The position numbers were made by a program, and so were the translations under genes. Shown here one piece after another: positions 1 through 9,123 of a DNA stretch of 64,000 nt. Origin of the DNA: Hymenobacter montanus (GTDB lineage: Bacteria; Bacteroidota; Bacteroidia; Cytophagales; Hymenobacteraceae). The stretch's first letter is position 1, and the number at the start of each line of letters is the position of its first letter. The stretch spans positions 23,426 to 87,425 of the forward strand of contig NZ_JACXAD010000024.1 of NCBI RefSeq assembly GCF_014699115.1, read 5' to 3'. The notes beneath the pieces are model-generated. The model worked only from the letters and a program-made list of their open reading frames with translations, was not told where the DNA came from and did not search any database.

Positions 1-2157
1 GTAGACGCCGCTCTCCTGGGGCGCCAGCACGGTCAGCGTGGGGCCCGAGGCCGGCGGCTCGGTGCAATTGGGCACGCGCACCGCGCTCCAGTCGTTGTTG
101 GGCCACATTTCCTGCGCCCAATCGGCGAGGCCGTTAATCAGTTGGCACGAGGCCCCCAGCTTAGCGAAATAAGGCAAAGCAGCATAGATATGATCGGGCG
201 CCAACCAGCGCTGGGATCCATCAAGAGCGCTAAGACGATAGTTCGAAGGGGGCCAGGCGCCACTGACATTCCTGGGGTCGCGTACGTACTCGGCGGGCGT
301 CCACCGGCGGCAGTGCTGCAGTAATGCGCCCAAGTACGCGTCGATGATCTGTTTGCGCAGGGCGGGCGACGTATTCTTCCAGAGCACGTTGCGACCGGCA
401 TACCCCGGGATGGCGCCAATTCCCCATCGCTCTGGCGACCAGGACCAATCGAAGGGCGCATCCGTGCTGCCGGGGGAGTGTTCCCCGGGTTTAAGCCCAA
501 TGTTGCACCCTTGTACGCCGGCAATGAGATGCACCAAGTAGCGCATCAGTTCGGACTCTTTGTTAATGCCAGCCAGGCCGCTGAATTGACCAGTGGCATA
601 CGCCCAGTCATAGGGCCCGCCTCCACCGGGCTGGCGCCCGCCCAGCGTCAGCAGCAGTTGCGTATGATACCACATCTGGCCGATGTTTGCGTCGTTCTGC
701 ACGGAGCGGCCCACGCGGTTTGGGCCCGGGCCATTATCGATCTTCAGCATGAAGGGCGAGACGGTGAAAGCGGCGTAGGTACCACCCGTTAACCACATGC
801 GGGGCTCGCCGCCCACAGCGCCGTACTTCTGCTGACCCAAGCCTTCGAGGGCAAACTCCTGGTGCAACTCCCATAGCTTGACCATCTTCCAGAGCTGAGT
901 GGAGTACACGGCTTCAATCTCTTCTTTGGTGTTCGCGCCATTTCGAGGAATCCGATCCGAGAACCTCTGCACCGCGGTCTGAAAATGCTCTGACTGAGAT
1001 TCGAAGCCGTACCGGTCAACTTTGTAGTCGGTCCCCCGTGTGGCCAAGTTGTTGCGCAAGGTTTGATAGAGGCTGTCCATCTCCGAAACGTCCCCGCCGA
1101 CTTGGTCGAGCGGGTGCACGGTCGGCAACCAGTGCTTCCAGTCCGGCAGCATCATAGTCACGGGGATCTCGCGCGGGCTGAACTTACCGGTAAAGTCAAA
1201 GCCGGCGGCGGTGATCCCATTCGGGAACAGGTAAGGCAAGGCCTCCTCATTGTTGTCGAGCACGGCGTCAACCCCGGCCCCGGCGGCCCATTCGTCCACG
1301 GGCTTGGAATCCAGCCCGGGCCCGGGCTGGTAGGGCGGGTTCCAGGGCCGGCCGGGCTGCTTCATGTTGAGGGAACGCACGTAGCTGGCGATTTTCTCGC
1401 CCTGGTCCTGGCTCAGGCCGTGAAACTTGACCCGCTCAATGATGCTCTTGTTGGAGTAGGAGAAGTACTTCAGGTCGCGGGCGTTCTTGGCGTGGCAGTC
1501 CTCGCATTTAGCATTGAGCACGTGGTTGTTAGCCAGGTAGCTGCTGCGTAAGGTGGCCGTTTCCCACAGGGTTTTGCCGGCGGCAATGGCGGCGGCATTG
1601 TTTTGCGGGGCCACCCAGGTAGCGGGGTTATCCTCCACGAAGGTGGTGGCCGGCACGAGCTTATGTCCGCCGTCATCGACGAAGTTGAGCTTGAGGACGC
1701 GGTAGCCGATGGAAACGCCATCGGAATTATTGAAGCGGAAGGCCACCGTGTTGGGGCCGCTACGCACGGCGCCCGGGGCCAGGGGCAGGGTGAGCTTAAT
1801 CGTGCCGAAGAAGGCGCGGGCCCCGCCGATGCCGCCGAGGTTACGCTCGCGCTCGGTAAAGCGCACGGTGCTGTTATTCAAGGCTATCCACGGGCCGTCG
1901 TTGAGCCGGACGCTGCCCTTATCGGCATAGGATAAGTTGTTGACCTGCAGCCACAGGCCGCTGGCGGTGCTGCCGGTGGGCACGTTAACCGTCACGGTTT
2001 CCACGGTGCCTTCCGCGCCGAGCACCTCAATGGGCAGCGTGACGGTTTGCGCCGCGGCCAGGTGGCCCAGCAGCCAGAGCAAGGCGGTGGTGAAGGCCCA
2101 CCGAGCTCTCAGCGTGCCGAATTGCCCTTTTCCAAGTTGGGAATCATTGTTTCTCAT
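1..2157 (-). CDS. Secreted haem-c-binding protein, C-terminus beyond window
   Basis: The frame is open from an ATG at 2157 to the window edge (719 codons), so the C-terminus lies outside. Residues 1-36 form a signal peptide with a Trp/Leu-rich core and an AAA-Q cleavage site. Residues of about 40-150 look like an exported beta-sandwich. A single haem-attachment motif, C218-E-D-C221-H222, follows, with a helix-like segment (SYVRSL) behind it, as in short c-type cytochrome domains. The remaining 450 residues are rich in Trp, Pro and Tyr and match no family I can name; the visible end (PTLTVLAPQESGVY) reads like the start of an Ig-like or PKD-like domain. The protein probably acts in the periplasm or at the surface in redox chemistry or polymer breakdown, but that is inference. 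No clear promoter is visible upstream. Confidence 0.8.
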   Translation of the reverse strand, partial: MRNNDSQLGKGQFGTLRARWAFTTALLWLLGHLAAAQTVTLPIEVLGAEGTVETVTVNVPTGSTASGLWLQVNNLSYADKGSVRLNDGPWIALNNSTVRFTERERNLGGIGGARAFFGTIKLTLPLAPGAVRSGPNTVAFRFNNSDGVSIGYRVLKLNFVDDGGHKLVPATTFVEDNPATWVAPQNNAAAIAAGKTLWETATLRSSYLANNHVLNAKCEDCHAKNARDLKYFSYSNKSIIERVKFHGLSQDQGEKIASYVRSLNMKQPGRPWNPPYQPGPGLDSKPVDEWAAGAGVDAVLDNNEEALPYLFPNGITAAGFDFTGKFSPREIPVTMMLPDWKHWLPTVHPLDQVGGDVSEMDSLYQTLRNNLATRGTDYKVDRYGFESQSEHFQTAVQRFSDRIPRNGANTKEEIEAVYSTQLWKMVKLWELHQEFALEGLGQQKYGAVGGEPRMWLTGGTYAAFTVSPFMLKIDNGPGPNRVGRSVQNDANIGQMWYHTQLLLTLGGRQPGGGGPYDWAYATGQFSGLAGINKESELMRYLVHLIAGVQGCNIGLKPGEHSPGSTDAPFDWSWSPERWGIGAIPGYAGRNVLWKNTSPALRKQIIDAYLGALLQHCRRWTPAEYVRDPRNVSGAWPPSNYRLSALDGSQRWLAPDHIYAALPYFAKLGASCQLINGLADWAQEMWPNNDWSAVRVPNCTEPPASGPTLTVLAPQESGVY

Positions 2158-2419
2158 AGGTAAAGGAATTGATGAAGGTTGAATAATGAACGAGGATGAT
2201 GAAGGGAGGTAATCATCATTCTTTGCTAGCAAATAGATAGTTATAAAAACACTAAGCGCGGGTTAAGGCCGCATCGTTAGGGTAGCGTTGTTTCAACTTA
2301 ACGTTACAACTTTTTTTTCACATTTAAAAATATTCCCTTTTTTCAAGGAAATTCGCCCTTGTAAAGCGGACTCAGAAGCCGGAGCTGTGAATATCCTGGG
2401 CCTGTAAATAGGCAGCAAG

Positions 2420-2650
2420 GTGCTGAGGGGTTGTGGGACCGGCCCACGAACTGCATCGTCCATACCACGCAGTGCGGTTGCTAGAGGGCACGCTCACCCA
2501 GCGCAGCTTCGTCTTCTGCGGTGCCCACATACCGGCTCCGCAGTGGCGTCGGGGCGATGTGCTGGTAATCGTCGACAACCTGACGGTGCACAAGCGCGGC
2601 GGGCGGCGGAAAGAACTGACCGGGCAGGCCCTGCTGGGCATCGACAGGGG
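2420..2650 (+). pseudogene. Decayed IS630-family transposase fragment
   Basis: Two adjacent frames carry pieces of an IS630-type DDE transposase. One reads RPTNCIVHTT and then hits a stop. The next reads LLEGTLTQRS, WRRGDVLVIVDNLTVHK and GGRRKEL. The GDVxVxDNLxVHK block with the second catalytic Asp is typical of IS630 transposases. The expected downstream block (PPYSPDxNPIE) is missing, as is the N-terminal half, so this is a relic. No terminal inverted repeats were found. Family assignment rests on one motif block. Confidence 0.5.
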
Positions 2651-3335
2651 TGACGAGCAGCCGAACCGACGTAATTGGCTACTTTGCTTCAGGCAGCTGC
2701 TAACACTGGGTGGTCTGACGCTCGCCTCCATTTGCTGCGCGCCGCCCTGCCCGAAGCTGCGGCCTCACACCAAAGCGCCGATTTCTACTGCCACCCTCGG
2801 CGGCAAGCCCCACGACGGGAAAACGGGGTAGCGATGCTTGCTATACTGAGGACGCTCACCACCACTGACGGAGCCGGCCCCAAACGCACCGGCCAAGGGC
2901 CGAAGAGCGGGCAAGATATCCCCCTCGCTAAATCCGTGTCCCTCGCCGCTGCTACTTGGTCTGACCGTTGCCGTGCCCGTGCAGCCCTCTGCACCTTGCC
3001 GGCGCAGCCGCTTCCCGATGACGCAAGCCTGTGCTTACCCATTCTGACATTCTGAAAGCCGCGCCAGTTCTGCTTGACAGGCCCGTGCTGATGCCCGTTA
3101 CCCCGCCCGAATCCTGCCGCCATTTGGGCGGGAACCTAGGTCCCCGCCCCCGCCAACCTGGAACAAATCTATGCCGAGCAGCTGGAGGCGCTGCTTTCCT
3201 TCCTAAGCGAACATGGAGGCAACACAGTGAGTTGCCGCTTCGCCGCGGCTGGCGCTGCTCCCCGAATACGTAGTCGCCCACATCCGGATACTCGTGCTCT
3301 GCTTTGGCACCAGCCGAGGTTCGCGCTACGACGCG
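2651..3335. other. Gene-free stretch, probably decayed mobile DNA
   Basis: Open frames here are short, lack recognisable motifs and overlap one another on both strands. A fragment around 3146-3230 (frame reading NLEQIYAEQLEALLSFL) has a coding look but no start or context. The stretch lies between the IS630 relic and rny and is best read as degraded insertion material. Confidence 0.4.
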
Positions 3336-5024
3336 CTACTTCGCGTAAGCCACGGCGCGCATTTCCCGAATCACGGTGATTTTGATTTGACCGGGGTACT
3401 GCATCTCCTTCTCGATCTTTTGCGAGATTTCGAAGCTGAGCTCAGCGGCGCGCTCGTCGGTCACGTTCTCGGCGTCGACCATGACGCGCAGCTCGCGGCC
3501 GGCCTGGATGGCGAAGCACTGGTTGACGCCCTTGAAGCCGTTGGCGGTTTCTTCCAGCTGCTTGAGGCGCTTGATGTAGCTCTCCATCATTTCGCGGCGG
3601 GCGCCGGGGCGCGAGCCCGAGATGGCGTCGCAGGCCTGCACGAGTGGCGAAATCATGGCCGTCATTTCAATCTCGTCGTGGTGGGCGCCGATGGCGTTCA
3701 CCACATCGGGGTGCTCTTTCCACATCTTGGCCATTTCCATGCCCAGGATGGCGTGGGGCAGCTCGGGCTCCTCGGTGCTCACCTTGCCGATGTCGTGCAG
3801 CAGGCCGGCGCGCTTGGCTTTTTTCACGTCCAGGCCCATTTCGGCGGCCATAGTGGCGCAAAGGTTGGCCACTTCGCGCGAGTGTTGCAGCAGGTTCTGG
3901 CCGTACGAGGATCGGAAGCGCATCCGGCCCACCATCTTAATCAGCTCGGGGTGCAGGCCGTGAATGCCGAGGTCGATGATGGTTTTCTCACCGATCTCAA
4001 CGATTTCCTCCTCGATGTTTTTGCGAGTTTTAGCCACGATTTCCTCCACGCGGGCCGGGTGAATCCGACCATCTTTCACCAGCAGGTGGAGCGAGAGGCG
4101 GGCAATCTCCCGGCGTACCGGGTCGAAGCCCGAGATGATGATGGCCTCGGGCGTGTCGTCCACGATGATTTCGACCCCGGTTGCCGCTTCCAGCGCCCGG
4201 ATGTTGCGGCCCTCACGGCCAATGATTTTGCCCTTAACGTCGTCGCTTTCAATGTTGAAGATCGATACGCAGTTCTCAATAGCGTGCTCCGAGGCGGTGC
4301 GCTGGATGGTTTCCAGCACGATCTTCTTCGCGTCCTTGGTGGCGGTGAGCTTGGCCTGGGCCACGGTATCCTTGATGTAGGAGCTGGCTTGGATCTGCGC
4401 CTCGTTTTTCAGCGACTCCACCAGCTGCTCGCGGGCCTCGGCGGCGGTGAGGTTGGCAATGGTTTCGAGCTGGCGCTGCACGTGGTGCAGCTGCTCGTTG
4501 GCAGCCTGCTCTTTGGCGTGCAGCGCGGCCAGGGCCGCTTCGTGCGTCGCGCGGCGCTTCTCTTCCTGGCTTTCCAGCTTCTCGCGAAGCTGCTGGCTTT
4601 CCGTCTGAATCCGTTCGCGGGTTTTTTCCAGGTCCTGCTCCTTGCGTTGGAGCTGTTCGAGCTGCCGCTGCGTGGTTTCGGTGAGCAGCTTGATGCTTTG
4701 CTCTTGCTCCAGCACCCCCTGGCGGCGCTCGGTTAGCTCCTGCTCCAGGGCTTGCTTGAGGCGGCGGCTTTCTTGGTCAAATTCGTTCCGGAGGCTTTTA
4801 AACTTATTCTTGGATTGTTCGAGCCGCTCGTCGGCCTGTCTTATTTTGTCGTCGCGGAGGCGGTTACCTTTCTCTTCCGCCTCGCGGATGATTTGTTGGG
4901 CGCGGGCCGTAGCCTCGCCTTCGTGGTCCAGCCGGGCTTTACCGGCCAGCTGCCTGCCGATCAAGAGGCCCGCCCCAAGGGCGACCACCGCGGTCAGCAA
5001 ACAGTACATTATCAAAAGGGTCAT
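3336..5024 (-). CDS. rny: Ribonuclease Y
   Basis: Membrane-anchored endoribonuclease that initiates mRNA decay. From the ATG at 5024 the protein is 562 residues. It has one N-terminal membrane helix (about 3-22), a long charged coiled coil (about 25-210), a KH RNA-binding domain around 255-315 containing GREGRNIRALE, and an HD phosphohydrolase domain with H410-D411 in LLHDIGK. This is the standard RNase Y order and close to its usual length of about 520 residues. The frame extends upstream to 5126, but that extension is Arg/Pro-rich and would bury the membrane helix, so ATG 5024 is preferred. It lies 128 nt downstream of zapA on the same strand and may be co-transcribed with it. Confidence 0.96.
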   Translation of the reverse strand: MTLLIMYCLLTAVVALGAGLLIGRQLAGKARLDHEGEATARAQQIIREAEEKGNRLRDDKIRQADERLEQSKNKFKSLRNEFDQESRRLKQALEQELTERRQGVLEQEQSIKLLTETTQRQLEQLQRKEQDLEKTRERIQTESQQLREKLESQEEKRRATHEAALAALHAKEQAANEQLHHVQRQLETIANLTAAEAREQLVESLKNEAQIQASSYIKDTVAQAKLTATKDAKKIVLETIQRTASEHAIENCVSIFNIESDDVKGKIIGREGRNIRALEAATGVEIIVDDTPEAIIISGFDPVRREIARLSLHLLVKDGRIHPARVEEIVAKTRKNIEEEIVEIGEKTIIDLGIHGLHPELIKMVGRMRFRSSYGQNLLQHSREVANLCATMAAEMGLDVKKAKRAGLLHDIGKVSTEEPELPHAILGMEMAKMWKEHPDVVNAIGAHHDEIEMTAMISPLVQACDAISGSRPGARREMMESYIKRLKQLEETANGFKGVNQCFAIQAGRELRVMVDAENVTDERAAELSFEISQKIEKEMQYPGQIKITVIREMRAVAYAK

Positions 5025-5152
5025 AATCAGTATGGTTTTGGATGGGTGAAAACCATGGCTGAGTGGAACCGTTCTGCCCGGGCTAACGCGGCCGCGGCCG
5101 ATTGCCGCGCCGCCCTGCCGGGCCAACGAGTGTGCGGTGCTACGCGGGAAGA

Positions 5153-5446
5153 TCAGCCCGTCAGCACCACGCCGGAGAGCAGCTCGTCGAAGCGAGCCAG
5201 CCGCTCGGTCAGCGCCGCATCGGTGCCGTCCTTTTCCTTGCTCACTTTCAGTTGATCGGCCATCACCGACAGCGCAATCATGGCGAGCAGGTCCTGTTTA
5301 TCCTGAATGCCGTAACCTTCCCGAAATTCGCGCAGCTTATCGCCCAGCAGCCGGCCGGCCAGGCGCAACCGTTCCTCATCCTGCACGTCGACGCGCATGG
5401 GATAGTCCCGGTCAGCAATACGAATTTTGATGGCTAGTTCGCTCAT
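5153..5446 (-). CDS. zapA: Cell division protein ZapA
   Basis: 97-residue FtsZ-ring-associated protein. The N-terminal beta region (IKIRIADRDYPMRVD) leads into EERLRLAGRLLGDKL, then a helix containing DLLAMIALSVMADQL and a C-terminal coiled coil, the ZapA pattern and size. ZapA cross-links FtsZ protofilaments at midcell. It follows a small coiled-coil gene by 35 nt and precedes rny, an arrangement suggesting one operon. Confidence 0.92.
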   Translation of the reverse strand: MSELAIKIRIADRDYPMRVDVQDEERLRLAGRLLGDKLREFREGYGIQDKQDLLAMIALSVMADQLKVSKEKDGTDAALTERLARFDELLSGVVLTG

Positions 5447-5481
5447 AAGGCGGAGTTACGGTGGTGGGGAGGGTCAGTGGG

Positions 5482-5778
5482 TTAGTCTCTCAAATAGGCA
5501 AGACACTTGTCCAGTTCGCGGATATATTCGTTGAGGCGCAGTTTTAATTCGTTGGCTTGGGTGGGTTCCCCAGCTATGGTGTGTACAAGTTTAACAATAT
5601 TTTCCTGGTTTTGGCGCTCCTTGAGCTGCCGGTCGCGCTCGCGTACGTCGGCGCGGAGCTGTTGCACGGTGGTATTCGCGTCGGCCAACTCCTCGCGCAA
5701 CTGCTGATAGGCAGCCAATAAGGTGGTGATCTGCCGTTCCAGGCGGTCGAGTTGCGCAAGCTGTTGGGAAGAGGCCAC
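5482..5778 (-). CDS. Small coiled-coil protein upstream of zapA
   Basis: 98 residues, almost entirely predicted coiled coil: heptad-like Leu spacing runs from LAQLDRLERQITTLL through QQLRADVRERDRQLKE, ending in a conserved-looking ELKLRLNEYIRELDKCLAYL segment. There is no membrane helix or signal peptide. The position 35 nt before zapA, and the similarity in style to ZapB-like division coiled coils, suggest a partner of ZapA. That role is inferred from context only. Start ATG at 5778. Confidence 0.82.
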   Translation of the reverse strand: MASSQQLAQLDRLERQITTLLAAYQQLREELADANTTVQQLRADVRERDRQLKERQNQENIVKLVHTIAGEPTQANELKLRLNEYIRELDKCLAYLRD

Positions 5779-5805
5779 GGTCGGGATAATTTTTGAGTGA
5801 AGATA

Positions 5806-5907
5806 AAGCGGGCCCCCGAAAGCTACGCTTTACCAGGGACCCGCTCGCTCCTTGTTGCTCAGGCAAATTAAGCAATCGGCCCATTTGACCGCGAGTAAGG
5901 CCCGCCT
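5806..5907 (-). ncRNA. Candidate structured RNA between M16 peptidase and zapA operon
   Basis: Read on the minus strand, the gap can fold into nested helices. An outer stem of 9 pairs joins 5907-5899 with 5814-5806, a 5-pair CTCGC/GCGAG stem joins 5895-5891 with 5848-5844, and a TTGCT/AGCAA stem joins 5875-5871 with 5859-5855. The outer stem is followed by TTATCTT. The same 3' part can instead form a local terminator hairpin (5845-5807), so two exclusive folds exist. This could be a small RNA of 6S type or only a terminator with flanking sequence. No family was identified. Confidence 0.28.
5807..5845 (-). terminator. Rho-independent-type hairpin
   Basis: On the minus strand AGCGGG-T-CCC pairs with GGG-GG-CCCGCT, with an inner AAAGC/GCTTT stem and a GTA loop, followed by TTATCTTC. 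It probably ends transcription from the M16 peptidase gene, whose stop is 142 nt upstream. Confidence 0.6.
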
Positions 5908-5986
5908 GGTTTCCGCCTCGCGCCGCCGATGGGCGACTGGTTGAGCTTTTCTGGAACCGACGGCTCGCTACTCTCCGGGCTAACGG

Positions 5987-8965
5987 CTAAGACTTGCCTT
6001 TCTTGGTCTTGGTTTTGATTTTACCGCCGTCGGTTTTGGACTTCGTTTTCTCGTCGACCGGCGCGGCAACCGGAATGGGGCTGGCTGCCGTAGCCGCCGC
6101 TACGCGGTTGCCTTCGAGGTCTAACTCCACCACGGGATAGCCCAGCTCGCTCAGCCTGGGGAATGCTTTGTCGCGGTCGCCCACCACCACGATGTACATC
6201 TTGTCGGCCGGCAGGTATTTCCGGGCCGCGGCCTGCACGTCTTCTTTCTTCAGAGCCTTCAGAATGTCGCTCTGCTGCTGCACGTAGCTGGGCTCCAGGT
6301 TGTATTCCACCAGCCGGGCCAGGAAGCCGGCTTTCTGCTGGCCGGTTTCGTAGCGGAGGGCATCGCTCTGACCCACCGACGATTGCAGGAAGGCCAGCTC
6401 CTCATCGGAAATGCCATTCGGGTAGTTCGTGATTTCGCTCATAAACTCTTTCACCGAAGCCGCGGTGGCGTTGGCGCGCACGCCGGCCTGGGCCGTGAAG
6501 GGCCCCACGTAGCGGCTGCTGTTAAAGCCCGAGCGCGCGCCGTAGGTGTAGCCCTTATTCTCGCGCAGGTTCAGGTTGAGGCGCGAGTTGAAGGCGCCCC
6601 CGAGTAGGTAGTTGGCCAGGTAGGCGCGGTAATAAGGGCCCGTGGCGTCGTAGGGAAGGTCGGTGAGGTAGCCCACCCGGATTTCGGACTGCGCGGCCCC
6701 GGGCTTGTTCACGAAGTACACCGTGGTTTTATCAGGCTGCCCACCGGCCACATCACCGGGAACCGTCACGTCCTTCCGGGCCCAGTCCCGCAGAAAGCCC
6801 AACTGCGGGGCCAGGGTTTTCTGGTCGACGTCGCCTACCACCACGAGGTAGCTCACGTTAGGGGCGTAGTACTGGTTGTAGAAGTTCTTCACGTCGTCGA
6901 GCGTGAGGCTGCTCACCGAGGCCGTGGTGCCCGCCACGGCCGTGCCCGCGATGTTATTGGGTCCGTAGAGGAGCTTGTTGTACGTGAGGTCGGCAATAAC
7001 TGCCGGTTGGGTGGTGAAGTTGCTGATTTTCTCCAGCTGCTGCTTTTTGAGGCGGGCAAAGTCCTGGGGGTCGAAGCGCGGGTGCAGCAGGCGCTGCTCC
7101 AGCAGGGCCAGGGTGGCGGGCAGTTGAGCCGTAAGGCTCTGCACGTACACGGTGGTCTCGTTGTCGTCGCCCGACACCGAAACGCGCGAGCCTAGCTTAT
7201 CGAGGGCCGCCGCCATCTGTTCGCTGGTGTATTTTTCCGAGCCCTCGTTGAGCAGGTTGGCCGTGAGCTCGGCAATACCGGCTTTGCCGGGCAGGGCTTG
7301 CTCCAGGCGGTGCCCGCCCCGAATGGTCAGCCGCATCGTCACGGCCGGAATCTCGGTGTTTTGGGTGCCCACGATTTTCAGACCGTTAGCCAGCGTTTCC
7401 TGGTACAGCACCGGTACTTTCACTACCGGGTTGGCACCTGCGGCGGGCTGCTTGCCGCGGTCGAAGGTATCGAGGGCCTTCACGTACTTCAGGCCCTCGT
7501 AGCCGTAATCCGGTGCCTTGTAGCCCGCTTTGTCGATAGTGTAGTTATCGGGCTTGGCAGCGGCCACGCTGCCGGTCTTGGGCACTACGCTCAGGATGAC
7601 GGCGTGCTTGCCCCTGAGGTACTTGTCATAGGCTCGCTGCACGTCGGCTTTGGTCAGGGCCTTGAGCTCTTTGGTTTCGACGGTGAGGTAGTTGGGGTTG
7701 CCAAAAAAAGTTTGGTAGGAGGCAAGCTGGCTCACTTTGCCCTGCACGCTGGCCAGGCCGTTCACCCGCTGCGCTTCCAGCTGCGCCTTAAAGCGTTGCA
7801 GGTCCTCATCGGTTACGCCCCGCCTTTCAAACTCGGTCATCGTGTTGCGCACGATGGTTTCCAGGCTGTCGAGACTCTTGCCGGGGAAGGGCAGGGCCAC
7901 GAAGGCAAACTGGCCGCCCAGCTCCGAGTTCTGCTGGTAGCTCTGGGCCTGCACGGCGAGCTGGTTCTTCACCAGGTTTTTGTAGAGGAGCGAGTTCCTG
8001 CCGTTGCCCATGATGTCAGCCAGGGCATCGAGGGGCAACTCGTCGGGGTGGCCGTGGGGGACGGTGGGGAACACCACTTGCAGCATCGGGAAGCGCACAT
8101 TATCCTGGTAGCTCACGTAGCGGTCGGTGCTGAGAACCGGGGCGGGCAGCTTGGCTTTGGCCACGGCCGGCCCGCGCTTGATGGGGCCGAAGTACTTCTC
8201 CACCAGCTTCACCACCCGGGCGGGCTGCACGTCGCCGCCCACGGTCAGGGTGGCGTTGTTGGGGCCGTACCAGCGCAGAAAGAAGTTCTTCAAGTCGTTT
8301 ACATCCGAACGGTCCAGGTCCTCCAGGTAGCCGATGGTTAGCCAGGAGTAGGGGTGGCCGTAGGGGTAGAGCGTTTTGGCGATGTATTCCTGCGCGAGGC
8401 CATAGGGGCGGTTGTCGTAGTTCTGGCCCCGCTCGTTTTTCACGGTGGCGCGCTGAATTTCAAACTTCTTCTGGCTCACGGCATCGAGCAGGAAGCCCAT
8501 GCGGTCGGCCTCCAGCCACAGCCCGGTTTCGAGCTGGTTGCTGGGCAGGGTTTCGAAGTAGTTGGTGCGGTCCTGGTTGGTCGTGCCATTCAGGGAGCCA
8601 CCGGCCGCCGTCACCAGCTTGAAGTGCTGCTGGTCGCCCACGTGGTCGGAGCCCTGGAACATCATGTGCTCGAAAAAGTGAGCAAAGCCCGATTTGCCAA
8701 TCTGCTCGCGCGCCGAACCCACGTGGTAGGTTACATCAACGTGCACCAGCGGGTCGGAATGGTCTTCGCTAATGATGAGGGTGAGGCCGTTGGGTAATAC
8801 GTACTTCTCGTAGGGAATAAGGAGCTGGCCGGGCTGCTTGGTAACTTTTTCCACCAGCTTGGTGCCGCTCGGCGTAGCGGCCTTTTTGGGGGCTGGTTTT
8901 GGTTGGGCAAAGCCAGGTGTGGTGAGTAGGGCTAGGCTTAGGATTGATAATAATCGAAGCTTCAT
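5987..8965 (-). CDS. M16 family zinc metallopeptidase (two-domain, secreted)
   Basis: From ATG 8965 the protein is 992 residues with signal peptide MKLRLLSILSLALL...GFAQ. An upstream in-frame ATG at 9016 would place 17 Pro-rich residues before the signal peptide, so it is rejected. The N-terminal half carries the inverted zinc motif H96-FFE-H100, with the distal Glu in the ENERGQNYDNRP region characteristic of M16. The C-terminal half repeats the fold without the motif, as in the catalytic/inactive pair fused in one chain. The extreme C-terminus is a Lys/Thr tail. M16 enzymes degrade peptides in the periplasm or outer membrane; the substrate is unknown. A second homologue lies at 59328-62378. 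Confidence 0.93.
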   Translation of the reverse strand: MKLRLLSILSLALLTTPGFAQPKPAPKKAATPSGTKLVEKVTKQPGQLLIPYEKYVLPNGLTLIISEDHSDPLVHVDVTYHVGSAREQIGKSGFAHFFEHMMFQGSDHVGDQQHFKLVTAAGGSLNGTTNQDRTNYFETLPSNQLETGLWLEADRMGFLLDAVSQKKFEIQRATVKNERGQNYDNRPYGLAQEYIAKTLYPYGHPYSWLTIGYLEDLDRSDVNDLKNFFLRWYGPNNATLTVGGDVQPARVVKLVEKYFGPIKRGPAVAKAKLPAPVLSTDRYVSYQDNVRFPMLQVVFPTVPHGHPDELPLDALADIMGNGRNSLLYKNLVKNQLAVQAQSYQQNSELGGQFAFVALPFPGKSLDSLETIVRNTMTEFERRGVTDEDLQRFKAQLEAQRVNGLASVQGKVSQLASYQTFFGNPNYLTVETKELKALTKADVQRAYDKYLRGKHAVILSVVPKTGSVAAAKPDNYTIDKAGYKAPDYGYEGLKYVKALDTFDRGKQPAAGANPVVKVPVLYQETLANGLKIVGTQNTEIPAVTMRLTIRGGHRLEQALPGKAGIAELTANLLNEGSEKYTSEQMAAALDKLGSRVSVSGDDNETTVYVQSLTAQLPATLALLEQRLLHPRFDPQDFARLKKQQLEKISNFTTQPAVIADLTYNKLLYGPNNIAGTAVAGTTASVSSLTLDDVKNFYNQYYAPNVSYLVVVGDVDQKTLAPQLGFLRDWARKDVTVPGDVAGGQPDKTTVYFVNKPGAAQSEIRVGYLTDLPYDATGPYYRAYLANYLLGGAFNSRLNLNLRENKGYTYGARSGFNSSRYVGPFTAQAGVRANATAASVKEFMSEITNYPNGISDEELAFLQSSVGQSDALRYETGQQKAGFLARLVEYNLEPSYVQQQSDILKALKKEDVQAAARKYLPADKMYIVVVGDRDKAFPRLSELGYPVVELDLEGNRVAAATAASPIPVAAPVDEKTKSKTDGGKIKTKTKKGKS

Positions 8966-9008
8966 TTTTGGGAGAGGTGAGGGGTTTTGCGGGGCGAAAG
9001 ATAGAGTG

Positions 9009-9109
9009 GGTTTCACCGCAGAAGACGCAGAGGATTCCGCAGAAGGGGCGCAGAGGACGTTCTTCTGCGTTTCCTCTGCGAAGCCCTCTGCGTCCTCTGC
9101 GGTGAAACC
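9009..9109. repeat. Bracketed inverted repeat, GCAGAGGACGCAGAGG type
   Basis: Arms 9009-9033 and 9085-9109 are 25 nt long and complementary except for one position. Inside are further partial copies of the CGCAGAGGA unit in both orientations. The element fills nearly the whole gap between pheT and the M16 gene and may also act as a terminator. Confidence 0.8.
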
Positions 9110-9123
9110 ATCCGACCCTATCC

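Noticed and set aside
3294..4736. 480-residue plus-strand frame
   Set aside because: Exact antisense of rny; its His/Val/Leu-rich composition is the usual mirror of a GC-rich gene and it has no motifs.
5025..5158. Structured leader between zapA and rny (GGCTGA/TCAGCC stem)
   Set aside because: Only six pairs over 90 nt and one arm lies in the zapA stop region; likely chance.
7298..8341. 347-residue plus-strand frame
   Set aside because: Antisense to the M16 peptidase, which carries the full zinc motif and signal peptide.
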